64,000 bases of DNA from Oscillatoria sp. FACHB-1407 (GTDB lineage: Bacteria > Cyanobacteriota > Cyanobacteriia > Elainellales > Elainellaceae). Below are positions 27,123 through 34,743 of the stretch, piece by piece. Made by a program: the position numbers and the translations under genes. Location: assembly GCF_014697545.1 (NCBI RefSeq), contig NZ_JACJSA010000013.1, positions 142,691-206,690 on the forward strand. The letters run 5' to 3'. Positions within the stretch are counted from its first letter, which is position 1; every line of letters starts with the position of its first letter. The notes under the pieces are model-generated. The model ran no database searches. It was not told the origin of the DNA and was given only the letters and a program-made list of their open reading frames with translations.

Positions 27123-27134
27123 GGTGTAGGGTTA
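27114..27134. repeat. Heptamer repeat at kinase stop codon
   Basis: GGGGTGT, AGGGTGT, AGGGTTA. The TAG stop of the giant kinase (27120-27122) lies inside this array, and the ATG of the next small gene begins at its end. Confidence 0.75.
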
Positions 27135-27397
27135 TGGGTAAGTTAGAGAGTTATCGTGATTTGGAGGCTTGGAAAGTATCAATGCGATTGGCAAAGGAAG
27201 TTTATCAAGCGACAGAAGTTATACCCAAGCATGAAATTTATGGATTAACTTCGCAGATCCGTAGAGCTTGTGTTTCTGTGCCCACCAACATGGCTGAGGG
27301 GTATGGACGAAATCATCGTAAGGAGTTGTATGAAAGTGCAGGACGTTTGCTTAACCGTCTCCTTCAAAGCCTTCAAAGGAGGATAGACACCCCTTGA
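27134..27397 (+). pseudogene. Four-helix-bundle (S23/IVP family) gene, truncated
   Basis: 87 residues. The first 60 match the 23S-rRNA intervening-sequence protein family (MGKLESYRDLEAWKVSMRLA, then YGLTSQIRRACVSVPTNMAE, GYGR). The family normally continues with a conserved FLxxAxGSLxELExxL helix; here the sequence turns into LYESAGRLLNRLLQSLQRR and stops, so the last helix is damaged, probably by a frameshift or rearrangement. The gene sits between a sensor kinase and its response regulator and is flanked by inverted heptamer arrays, as if inserted. Its stop overlaps the TTG start of the regulator. Confidence 0.65.
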
Positions 27398-28053
27398 CTA
27401 CTCCACACCCCGCATCCCATACCCCACACCTCACACCCCAAATCCGAGTTCTTATTGCTGACGATCATTCCATCTTCAGACAAGGATTGGCAACAATTAT
27501 TGACCGTAACCCAGAAATGCAGGTGATTGCTCAAGCAGACGATGGACAACAGGCGATCGCCCTTTTCCGTGAACACCAACCGGATGTCACGTTAATGGAT
27601 TTACGAATGCCCCAGGTTGGAGGAGTAGAAGCCATTACCGCGATTTGTGCTGAATTTAAATCGGCTCGAATTATTGTACTGACCACCTATGATGGTGACG
27701 AGGACATTTATAGGGGTTTACAAGCAGGAGCGAAAGGATATCTACTGAAGGATTCAAAACCCGACGAACTGCTTGATGCAATTCGTATCGTGCATCGAGG
27801 TCAGCAGTACATTCCACCCGATGTTGGGGCAAAACTGGTGCAACGGATGGGCAATCCAGAGCTGAGTGAACGAGAGCTAGAAGTACTCCGTTCAATGGCG
27901 CAGGGTATGACGAATCAAGATATTGCGGCTGCACTGAATATTGGTGAGAGTACGGTCAAGTCTCATGTCAATCGAATTTTGGGCAAATTGGGAGTGAGCG
28001 ATCGCACGCAAGCTGTGATTATTGCGGTTAAACGTGGAATTGTCAGTTTGTAG
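27394..28053 (+). CDS. NarL/FixJ-family response regulator
   Basis: 219 residues. The receiver starts at IRVLIADDHSIFRQGLATII with phospho-acceptor Asp69 (VTLMDLRMPQ), Thr in IVLTTYDGD and Lys in GYLLKDSKP. The C-terminal LuxR-type helix-turn-helix is SERELEVLRSMAQGMTNQDI, then GESTVKSHVNRILGKLG. It is the expected partner of the HisKA_3 kinase at 21129-27122. There is no ATG: a TTG at 27394 is the best start, and the first 15 codons consist of a degenerate heptamer array. Homologues usually begin directly at the receiver, so the extension is repeat-derived and translation efficiency may be affected. Confidence 0.92.
   Translation: MTTPHPASHTPHLTPQIRVLIADDHSIFRQGLATIIDRNPEMQVIAQADDGQQAIALFREHQPDVTLMDLRMPQVGGVEAITAICAEFKSARIIVLTTYDGDEDIYRGLQAGAKGYLLKDSKPDELLDAIRIVHRGQQYIPPDVGAKLVQRMGNPELSERELEVLRSMAQGMTNQDIAAALNIGESTVKSHVNRILGKLGVSDRTQAVIIAVKRGIVSL
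27399..27438. repeat. Degenerate heptamer array at response-regulator start
   Basis: Five to six degenerate units of CCCCACA (CTCCACA, CCCCGCA, TCCCATA, CCCCACA, CCTCACA). It is in inverse orientation to the array at 27114, so the two flank the four-helix-bundle gene as an inverted pair. Confidence 0.7.
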
Positions 28054-28069
28054 GTGAGATTGAATCTGG

Positions 28070-28089
28070 TCTCCAACTTAAGTTGGAGA
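28070..28089. terminator. Palindrome after response regulator
   Basis: Perfect 20-bp palindrome TCTCCAACTTAAGTTGGAGA, 16 nt after the stop of the response regulator. No T-run follows, so it may be a transcript-end stabiliser and not an intrinsic terminator. Confidence 0.4.
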
Positions 28090-28336
28090 TATTCCTCCAT
28101 TTTGAGATGATTGGGTTTATCAATCACTTGATTGAATAGAATTGTCAACTCTGAATGGACGACTATTCAGAGCCAATTTTATATATTGAATGCATGCAAA
28201 CAACAAATAGCAATCAAGTTGCAAAATTCAAGTTTGCTTTCACAAAGTGTAGACAAAAGAACGTGTAGCGGTTCTTGCGGAGTTATGCTCTGTGCTAATC
28301 GCTTGTAATTAGCGTGTTTCCCCTTCAGAGGTATCA

Positions 28337-28891
28337 GTGAGCAATGACTACAAACATCATCCATTAATCGTTCTACCTTCAACACATGACCACATTCAAG
28401 GTGTACTCAATTCTACTGTGGTGTTGGTCATGTACGGGGATTATCAAGATTCTCGAAGTGCAGACGTTTATCGCTTGATTAAAGTCATTCAACACCACGT
28501 TGTTTCACTTGGAGAGAATTTTTTGTGTTTTGTCTTTCGTCATTTTCCACAAACGCAAATTCATCCCCAGGCTCAGCGTGCAGCTGAAGCAGTTGAGGCA
28601 GCCGCTTTTCAAGGACAGTTTTGGCAGATGCACGACAGTCTATTCACCCATCAACGGATGTTAGGGGACGGCTATTTAATCGAGTACGCCAATGATTTAG
28701 GACTCGATACCTGCCAATTTCTACGAGATATGTGCCAACACGTCCATCTTGATCGCATTCATCAGGACATTGAAAGCGGAATTCAAAGTGGAGTAATCCA
28801 TACCCCAACGTTGTTTATTAATGGCATTCGCTATTGCGATCGCTGGACTATTGAACGGTTGATGGCAGCCATCTTTGCTCCAAATAATTAG
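28337..28891 (+). CDS. DsbA/thioredoxin-fold protein without CxxC
   Basis: 184 residues from a GTG start preceded by AGAGG. The fold is that of the DsbA/Thioredoxin_4 family: TVVLVMYGDYQDSRSADVYR, FVFRHFPQTQIHPQAQRAAE, then GQFWQMHDSLF and HTPTLFINGIRY. In active oxidoreductases GDY is followed by ECPYC; here the residues are QDSRS, so both active-site cysteines are missing. The cis-Pro loop (TPTLFING) is kept. It may be a binding or glutathione-transferase-like relative. No signal peptide is seen, so it is probably cytoplasmic. Confidence 0.82.
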   Translation: MSNDYKHHPLIVLPSTHDHIQGVLNSTVVLVMYGDYQDSRSADVYRLIKVIQHHVVSLGENFLCFVFRHFPQTQIHPQAQRAAEAVEAAAFQGQFWQMHDSLFTHQRMLGDGYLIEYANDLGLDTCQFLRDMCQHVHLDRIHQDIESGIQSGVIHTPTLFINGIRYCDRWTIERLMAAIFAPNN

Positions 28892-28901
28892 GTTTCTTAT
28901 C

Positions 28902-29270
28902 ATGTCTCAAAGAATCTCATATGACCGATTACAGCAAAGGAGAATAATGCGTTTCAAAACAACGCTTGCTCTCATCATTGGAGGATTACCACTGTTGATC
29001 TATCCGGGAGTATTTCTCGCTGGAGCTATGGGTCTTGCTGCCCCTTGGAGTGGAGATGCAGAGCGGTTGCTGATGGCGGTCGTTAAAAGTGCTCTCATTG
29101 GCTCTATTAGTTATCCATTGGTCTATTTTGCCTCTCTGATCGCTGCCCTGGTGATGGCAATAACTCAGAGAATAGCGATCGCGTTCAAAATCAGTCTCAT
29201 ACCCCTGGCTTATCTTCTGGTATTGAGTCTTCTGTTTATCGTATGGATTTTGCTGAATCAAGTTGGTTAA
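28902..29270 (+). CDS. Small integral membrane protein, unknown
   Basis: About 122 residues from the ATG at 28902. Three hydrophobic segments are visible (LALIIGGLPLLIYPGVFLAG, YPLVYFASLIAALVMAI, LIPLAYLLVLSLLFIVWILL) after a basic N-terminus. I do not recognise a family. It follows the DsbA-like gene by 10 bp in the same direction, so the two are probably co-transcribed. Confidence 0.65.
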   Translation: MSQRISYDRLQQRRIMRFKTTLALIIGGLPLLIYPGVFLAGAMGLAAPWSGDAERLLMAVVKSALIGSISYPLVYFASLIAALVMAITQRIAIAFKISLIPLAYLLVLSLLFIVWILLNQVG

Positions 29271-29644
29271 AAACTCATCCCAACACTTTTCGGTTCAAGA
29301 AGGGGTAAAGGGAAAATATCTTGCTTTTAGCCCTTTTCCCATTCACCTTGTCTCCTTAACCAAGCGGTATCGAAACTCATCCTGTTTGACCTCGTTGTAT
29401 AGCCGTAGCCCCATACGATGGGACGAGGACGTGTCAGGAAGCTCCCCAGAGTCAGGGTTTGAGCCATTAGCTTTACCCTAAGTACAACTCGTCGTAAATA
29501 GGGGTGGGAATTCGGGGTGCAGGGGTGGAACCCCTGACTGGGGGCGAAGCCCCCATACCCCCTGGTTTTATTTCCAAATCCTATCTGTGAATCACAGTAC
29601 TAAGCTTTCTGACCAAAACTATAAATCACAAGCGTGAGGTGGAT
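29271..29644. repeat. Intergenic region with G/C hairpins and shared motif
   Basis: No gene is supported. Hairpins AGGGGT-GGA-ACCCCT (29521-29535) and GGGGGC-GAA-GCCCCC (29540-29554) form a repeat unit whose close relative lies at 35930-35970. A 23-bp motif at 29601-29623 is shared with 37183-37205 and 43471-43493. GAGGTGG at 29636 may serve as the ribosome site of the next gene. Confidence 0.65.
29601..29623 (+). repeat. Recurrent 23-bp intergenic motif, copy 1
   Basis: Core TTTCTGACCAAAACTATA preceded by TAAGC. It lies 22 bp before the first gene of the dioxygenase gene set. Two other copies differ at only a few positions. The function is unknown. Confidence 0.6.
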
Positions 29645-29848
29645 ATGAATTTAAAAAGTGAAATTGATTCGTTTTTGAGGCTTCAAGGCGATCGCAGTCT
29701 TTCAACTCTCTTGATTCAACTTGAGGAAGTAGAGGAGCAAATTGATGGCTTACAACAATCACGATTAGAACTGATTGAGAAGATTTCAAGTCAAGAAAAC
29801 AGACACTTGTCCAGTAAAACTTACACTCTGGAGAGACAATCATGTTAA
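29645..29848 (+). CDS. Small coiled-coil protein
   Basis: 67 residues from the ATG at 29645 (a GTG at 29639 is also possible). The sequence is almost entirely helical and charged, with heptad-like leucines (LLIQLEEVEEQIDGLQQSRL), so it probably forms a coiled coil. Its stop overlaps the start of the cupin gene by 7 bases, indicating translational coupling. No family is recognised. It may be a small partner of the cupin or a leader peptide. Confidence 0.55.
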   Translation: MNLKSEIDSFLRLQGDRSLSTLLIQLEEVEEQIDGLQQSRLELIEKISSQENRHLSSKTYTLERQSC

Positions 29849-30339
29849 CAAATCCAATGAATCACAACGGTCTTGTAGTACAACCCGATCAGGGAAAGTC
29901 TTACTGGGTGCTGGGCGATTTATACACCTTTAAGACAGTGAGCCAGGATACAAATGGGATGTATTCACTGATGGAAATGGTTGTTTATCCTCAGACTGGT
30001 TCTCCTCTGCACATTCACAGTCGCGAAGACGAATCTTTCTTGGTGCAATCGGGAGAAATCCAGTTCCAAATTGAGGAACAAACTCTGACAGCAACCTCCG
30101 GGACATTCATCTACTCACCGAGAGGTCAGCGTCATCGGTTTGCCAACATTAGTGACCAGCCTGCAAAAGTACTTTGTTGGATGACTCCGGCTGGATTGGA
30201 ACAATTTTTCATGGAAATTGGCACCCCGGCTGATGATCCAACCGCACCGCCACCCCCTGTCACAGAAGCAGACATTCAAAAGACGATCGCTTTAGCTCCC
30301 CAATACGGCCTAACCATTCTTCCCCCAGCTAACAGCTAA
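29842..30339 (+). CDS. Cupin-domain protein, quercetinase-like
   Basis: A 165-residue single-domain cupin. The metal site is complete: HIHSREDESFLV provides His, His and Glu, and PRGQRHRF the last His. A Pro-rich tail follows (DDPTAPPPPVTEAD). Such cupins include quercetin 2,3-dioxygenase-like and other small-molecule oxygenases and isomerases. It overlaps the upstream coiled-coil gene and precedes an intradiol dioxygenase, which fits a role with phenolic compounds. The reaction is inferred only from context. Confidence 0.85.
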   Translation: MLTNPMNHNGLVVQPDQGKSYWVLGDLYTFKTVSQDTNGMYSLMEMVVYPQTGSPLHIHSREDESFLVQSGEIQFQIEEQTLTATSGTFIYSPRGQRHRFANISDQPAKVLCWMTPAGLEQFFMEIGTPADDPTAPPPPVTEADIQKTIALAPQYGLTILPPANS

Positions 30340-30428
30340 ATTGTCATTCGTTACTGGTCATCTGTCATCTGAATCATAGAGACGAATGACAAATGACCAA
30401 TTAGCGATAGAACAATAACTCAAAAAAC

Positions 30429-31331
30429 ATGGAATTCATCATGCAAAACATCACACTTGACACGATTACTCAAGCGGTTGTGAACCATGGCGATCGCGGC
30501 AAATCTAATCCACGATTGCATGAAGTTTACGCAAGCTTGGTTCAACATCTGCATGACTTTGTGCGTGAGGTGAATTTGACGGAACCTGAATTACAACAGG
30601 GACGCGATTTTCTGAATCAGGCAAGCCATTACACTCAAGAAATTCCGACTGGAGAAATCCATTTGTTGACGGATTTATTGGGAATTTCGGAGTTGGTAGA
30701 ATTGCTGCAAGATACCCATCACAGTACAGAAAGTAATTTGGAAGGTCCGTTGTATGTGCCGCATGCACCAGAACGGCAGATGGGCGACCCCCTTGGGGGT
30801 ATCTGCGAAGCAGCGCGCATCGGCATTGATCCAGAAGGTGACGCGCTGTTTCTCTCAGGTAGGGTTTTAGATGTAAAGGGTCAACCGATCGCCAATGCTC
30901 TGATTGAGGTATGGCAACCCAATTCTAAAGGGCTGTATGACATTCAGGATTCCTCTCAACCACAGGGGAACTTTCGGGGACGTTTCAAAACAGATGCCAG
31001 TGGACAGTATGCCTTTGAAACGGTGGTGCCTCTGGGTTACAACGTGCCTGCCAACGGTCCATCAGGTGAATTGCTGCGGTTGCTAGGACGGCATACCTGG
31101 CGGGCGGCTCACATTCATTTCAAACTCAGTGCTCCGGAATACACTCCGCTGACTACTCAAATTTTTATCGCTGGCGATCCTCATCTGGATTCTGATACAA
31201 CTTTTGCAGTGCGATCGGCAGTTGTTCAATTGAAAAAACACGAAGCACCAGAAGAACTGAAGGTGCGACAGCAAAGTAAACCATTTTACACAACTGAGTT
31301 TGATTTTGTGTTGAGTTTGATTACACCTTAA
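30429..31331 (+). CDS. Intradiol ring-cleavage dioxygenase
   Basis: A 300-residue protein with an N-terminal helical dimerisation domain (LQQGRDFLNQASHYTQEIPT, LLTDLLGISELVELLQD) and a catalytic beta domain. The non-haem Fe(III) ligands are present: Tyr in NLEGPLYVPHAP, Tyr in PLGYNVPANGP, and two His in WRAAHIHFKLS. The family cleaves catechol or hydroxyquinol to muconate-type acids, and the N-terminal domain is typical of that branch, not of protocatechuate dioxygenase. No muconate cycloisomerase lies nearby. A palindromic repeat appears inserted in frame near residues 119-129. The start at 30429 has no clear ribosome site; an ATG at 30441 is the alternative. Confidence 0.92.
   Translation: MEFIMQNITLDTITQAVVNHGDRGKSNPRLHEVYASLVQHLHDFVREVNLTEPELQQGRDFLNQASHYTQEIPTGEIHLLTDLLGISELVELLQDTHHSTESNLEGPLYVPHAPERQMGDPLGGICEAARIGIDPEGDALFLSGRVLDVKGQPIANALIEVWQPNSKGLYDIQDSSQPQGNFRGRFKTDASGQYAFETVVPLGYNVPANGPSGELLRLLGRHTWRAAHIHFKLSAPEYTPLTTQIFIAGDPHLDSDTTFAVRSAVVQLKKHEAPEELKVRQQSKPFYTTEFDFVLSLITP
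30787..30813. repeat. Palindromic repeat inside dioxygenase gene
   Basis: The perfect palindrome ACCCCCTTGGGGGT (30787-30800) and hairpin CTGCGAAGCAG (30803-30813) lie within the coding sequence and encode part of GDPLGGICEAAR, between the first Tyr ligand region and the next beta-strand. The pair resembles the intergenic hairpin units of this genome with their GAA loops. Confidence 0.55.
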
Positions 31332-31492
31332 ATCAAGATTTAAGTGCGTTGAATTTGCCTCTAACCTACAGATGATCCAGTAAACTTCCATGCTTCAAAT
31401 CAAATAGAGATTGAAGAATGAGAGCAGCACAACACTTACTTCTCAGACTTCTACAACATGAATGTCTTTTCAAACAATTGCAGGAGGTCTAA

Positions 31493-31681
31493 ATGTTTAT
31501 TGATTACATCACACTTATGCTCATAAATCTGGTAGCTAGACTCGTTCTGCTAGTGACCTATGTGTATTTTGGTCTTGAGAAACCCAATCAGAAACACTGG
31601 ATTCCAAGCTTTGGTGTCGTTGGTGTGATCTCGTTAGTTACTGGCTTGCACATGACGTTAGAGGAGGGGGAATTACCATGA
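31493..31681 (+). CDS. Short DUF981-like membrane protein, probably truncated
   Basis: 62 residues with two hydrophobic segments (LMLINLVARLVLLVTYVYFG, FGVVGVISLVTGLHMTL). The beginning (MFIDYITLMLINLV...GLEKPNQKHWIPSFGVVG) resembles the N-terminus of DUF981-family membrane proteins, which are about 200 residues long. It then ends in EEGELP, a stretch formed by the ribosome site of the next gene. The stop overlaps the next ATG (ATGA), so it is coupled to the Gfo/Idh gene. It could be a remnant or a retained microprotein. A ribosome site (GGAGG) precedes it. Confidence 0.6.
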   Translation: MFIDYITLMLINLVARLVLLVTYVYFGLEKPNQKHWIPSFGVVGVISLVTGLHMTLEEGELP

Positions 31682-32781
31682 GAAACGGAAAAATTGGCGT
31701 AGGTCTTATCGGTGTTCATCCCTCCCGTGGATGGGCGATGACTGCTCACATCCCTGCACTACAAACATCACCCGACTTTGAAATCGTTGCGCTGACAAAT
31801 TCAAATCTAGGTGTAGCGAACGACGCCGCGCTCAAATTTAATGTACCCCATGCCTTTCAACATCACGAGGAGTTGTTAGCACATCCAGATGTCGATTTAG
31901 TTGTTGTCACCGTTAAAGTGCCTTATCACTTTGAATTAGTGAGTGCTGCAATCCAGGCTAGAAAAGCAGTGTATTGTGAATGGCCTTTGGGGAATGGGCT
32001 ACACGAGGCAATTGAGCTAGAGCAACTTGCTGAAAAATATAACATTCATACAGTAGTGGGACTACAATCTCGCGCGATGCCAGAAGTGAATTTCATCCGA
32101 GACTTAATTCACGACGGTTATGTAGGCGAGGTTTTATCTGCATCACTAATTGGGTCAGGAATCATCGGTGGAGCAACCATTCCTGAACAATTTGCTTACA
32201 CCTTGAATCCCAAAAATGGCGCGGGCATGATCAATGTTGCTTTTGCCCACGCGATCGATTCTGTAAGTTATGTGTTGAACTCTAGATTAAGTGAGGTGAT
32301 GGCAACATTAGACACCCGAAGAAAGATGGTGCAGATCGTTGAGACGGGCACTATGGTTGCAATGGAAACACCCGATCAAATTGCCATCAGCGGCAAAATG
32401 GCAAACGGTGTTGTGATTTCTGCCCATTTCCGAGGGGGGTTATCACGCGGCAGTAATTTTAGATTAGAGATTAATGGAACAGAAGGGGATTTAATTGTCA
32501 CCAGTTCACTGGGCTATCCTGGCGTTGGTGAAACGAAGATCCAAGCTGCTCAAGGTGCTGATGCGGCTGTGCGAGATCTTGATATTCCACAAAAGTATGT
32601 AACGGCAAATGCAGAGATAGGGGTTATTGCAACAACCGTTTCCAATAACTATGCCCTTCTTGCGAGTGACCTCAAAAATGGCACAAAAACGGCACCGTCA
32701 TTTGCAGACGCTGTGACTTTGCACCGTCTTATTGATGCGGTTGAACAATCGGCTGCAACGGGTAGTAGACAACATTTCTAA
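31678..32781 (+). CDS. Gfo/Idh/MocA-family oxidoreductase, Gal80-like
   Basis: 367 residues. An N-terminal Rossmann domain (GVGLIGVHPSRGWAMTAHIP) is followed by DLVVVTVKVPYHFELVSAAI and YCEWPLGNGL, where the usual EKP motif of this family reads EWP. The C-terminal alpha/beta domain contains INVAFAHAIDSVSYVL. The overall pattern resembles the Gal80-like branch. Members oxidise or reduce sugars and other hydroxy compounds with NAD(P); loss of the EKP lysine may mean changed or no catalysis. It is coupled to the small upstream gene and followed 27 bp later by an SDR. Confidence 0.88.
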   Translation: MRNGKIGVGLIGVHPSRGWAMTAHIPALQTSPDFEIVALTNSNLGVANDAALKFNVPHAFQHHEELLAHPDVDLVVVTVKVPYHFELVSAAIQARKAVYCEWPLGNGLHEAIELEQLAEKYNIHTVVGLQSRAMPEVNFIRDLIHDGYVGEVLSASLIGSGIIGGATIPEQFAYTLNPKNGAGMINVAFAHAIDSVSYVLNSRLSEVMATLDTRRKMVQIVETGTMVAMETPDQIAISGKMANGVVISAHFRGGLSRGSNFRLEINGTEGDLIVTSSLGYPGVGETKIQAAQGADAAVRDLDIPQKYVTANAEIGVIATTVSNNYALLASDLKNGTKTAPSFADAVTLHRLIDAVEQSAATGSRQHF

Positions 32782-32808
32782 CTTGAAACTTCCAAAGGAG
32801 ACAGTTCC

Positions 32809-33603
32809 ATGAAACTTACAGGTAAAAAGGCATTGATTACCGGAGGCAACAGCGGTATTGGTTTTGCTACGGCTCGGCTCTTCATCCAGGAAGGGGCTGA
32901 GGTAGCCATCACGGGCCGCGATCAAACAACACTGGATGCCGCTGTTGAGGAGTTGGGCGCGAACGCTGTTGCCTATCGTGCAGATGTGACGGACTCCACT
33001 ACTCGCACCGACCTTTTCGATAAACTCGGTCATCAGTTTGGCGAATTGGATATTGTCTTCGCTAATGCTGGTATCTCTGCAAGAACGCCTGTTGGCAGCA
33101 CTGACGAAGCCATTTTTGAGAACATCATTCGCGTGAATTTAACAGGTGCTTTTCTGACCGTACAAGCCGCATTACCGTTACTCAAAGATGGTTCTTCTAT
33201 CATCTTGAACGGCTCAATTATTGCTTCACAGGGGCGTATTGGTTCACAGGGGCGAGGCGGGCATGCAGCCTACGCAGCAAGTAAGGCGGGTATTGTCGGT
33301 ATGGCGCGATCGCTAGCATCCGATCTCGCACCGCGCCGCATTCGGGTGAATGTCGTTGCACCAGGAGCAACAAAGACCCCAATCTGGAGCCGTAATCCCT
33401 TACCACCTGAGCAAGCAGATGAAATGGCAAAGCGTTTAGCAGCAACGATTCCACTGGGGCGTTGGGGAGAAGCAGACGAAATCGCCAAAGCTGTTCTCTT
33501 CCTCGCTTCGGATGATGCCTCCTATGTGAACTCTGTCGAACTTTTTGTCGATGGCGGTGTAGTCGGTTCTCCGTATGGTGGAGCAGTTTTTCAAAGTGCG
33601 TAA
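32809..33603 (+). CDS. Classical SDR-family oxidoreductase
   Basis: 264 residues with AAAGGAG ten bases before the ATG. Cofactor motif TGGNSGIGFATA, ANAG, catalytic Ser in ILNGSIIASQG and YxxxK in GHAAYAASKAG. The C-terminal DDASYVNSVELFVDGG is typical. It is probably NADP(H)-dependent (TGRD after beta2). It sits in the dioxygenase gene set between the Gfo/Idh and quinone reductase-like genes. The substrate is unknown. Confidence 0.93.
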   Translation: MKLTGKKALITGGNSGIGFATARLFIQEGAEVAITGRDQTTLDAAVEELGANAVAYRADVTDSTTRTDLFDKLGHQFGELDIVFANAGISARTPVGSTDEAIFENIIRVNLTGAFLTVQAALPLLKDGSSIILNGSIIASQGRIGSQGRGGHAAYAASKAGIVGMARSLASDLAPRRIRVNVVAPGATKTPIWSRNPLPPEQADEMAKRLAATIPLGRWGEADEIAKAVLFLASDDASYVNSVELFVDGGVVGSPYGGAVFQSA

Positions 33604-33618
33604 GTTTGAGCGATCGCG

Positions 33619-33651
33619 CCCCACACCCTACACCCCACACCCTACACCCCA
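33619..33651. repeat. Heptamer tandem repeat between SDR and MDR genes
   Basis: CCCCACA, CCCTACA, CCCCACA, CCCTACA, CCCCAAA immediately after the SDR stop. It is the same heptamer family as in the giant kinase. It lies in the spacer and creates a spurious upstream extension of the next gene. Confidence 0.85.
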
Positions 33652-33665
33652 AAAAGCACTGCAAT

Positions 33666-34697
33666 ATGAACACCTCAATGAAAGAACCCGATCGAATGAA
33701 AGCCGCTCGACTGCACCAGTACGGTAAACCTAATGTATTTGTCTACGAAGATGTGGAGAAGCCCATTCCTGCATCCAATCAGGTGCTGATCAAAGTGGAA
33801 TCGGTGAGCGTTAACTTTGCCGACCTGATGAGAAGACGCAATGATTCCTACCCGTATCCCACTCCGCTACCAGCCATTTTAGGGAGTGAGGTCGCTGGCA
33901 CTGTTACCGCAGTAGGAGAAGATGTTAAAGGCATCAAGGTCGGCGATCGGGTCTTTGCTGTACTCCCCAATGGCGGTATGGGCGGTTATGCTCAATACGC
34001 GATCGCAGATATCAGGCAAACCATTCCTATCCCTGAAGGGATGACCGTAGATCAGGCTTCTACGCTGGTGATTGCAGGGGTTACTGCATTCCAAATGCTA
34101 CGCGATGTGGCACGATTGCAACCCGGCGAAAGTGTGTTTATTCCGGGTGCAACAGGAGGTGTCGGCAGCTACGCGATTCAGATTGCCAAAGTACTTGGTG
34201 CAAATCCCATTTTTGCGGGGGTGAGTTCAGAGTCGAAGCGAGATAGCGCACTCCAGTTAGGAGCAGATTACGCGATCGCCTACAGTCAGCCCAATTGGTC
34301 TAAAGAGGTGCGATCGCTCACCGATGGCAAAGGTATCGACGTTGTACTGGAAATGACTGGGGGAGGCGATATCTTTGATGAAAGTCTTGCAATTCTGGCT
34401 ACGTTTGGTCGTCTTGTAGTTTACGGCAGCGTTGGACAAACAATCGGTGCTGTAGAGCCAATTCGTTTGGGTAGAGCCAATCAATCGTTACTAGGCTACT
34501 ACATTGCTGGACAGTTTCAAGGAAAACCACGGGAAGCCGTTCAAGCCCTTCAAGATCTCTCCAAGTTAATCTTGTCAGGTCAAATCGAAGTCAAAATCAG
34601 CCACATTCTGCCCTTGAGCCAGGTCGTAGAGGCGCATGAAATCCTGGAGTCGAGGCGATCGACGGGCAAAATCATTCTCAAACCGTGGCTCAACTAA
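33666..34697 (+). CDS. MDR quinone oxidoreductase-like enzyme
   Basis: About 343 residues from the ATG at 33666; further upstream the frame is made of heptamer repeats and is rejected. ATGs at 33678 and 33696 are possible alternatives. GroES-like domain (NFADLMRRRNDSYPYP, GSEVAGTVTAVGEDVKG), NADP site PGATGGVGSYAIQIAKVLGA and tail SGQIEVKISHILPLSQVVEA. No zinc ligands are seen, which fits quinone or enone reductases. It is the first of two tandem MDR genes that end the dioxygenase set. Confidence 0.9.
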   Translation: MNTSMKEPDRMKAARLHQYGKPNVFVYEDVEKPIPASNQVLIKVESVSVNFADLMRRRNDSYPYPTPLPAILGSEVAGTVTAVGEDVKGIKVGDRVFAVLPNGGMGGYAQYAIADIRQTIPIPEGMTVDQASTLVIAGVTAFQMLRDVARLQPGESVFIPGATGGVGSYAIQIAKVLGANPIFAGVSSESKRDSALQLGADYAIAYSQPNWSKEVRSLTDGKGIDVVLEMTGGGDIFDESLAILATFGRLVVYGSVGQTIGAVEPIRLGRANQSLLGYYIAGQFQGKPREAVQALQDLSKLILSGQIEVKISHILPLSQVVEAHEILESRRSTGKIILKPWLN

Positions 34698-34743
34698 CGT
34701 CAACAAGTCGTATTGCAAAGCTACAACGGAGGTATTTCTAACA

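Noticed and set aside
34636..34743. Longer start for the second quinone reductase-like gene
   Set aside because: It overlaps the preceding gene; the ATG at 34744 has a good ribosome site and aligns with the GroES-like domain start.
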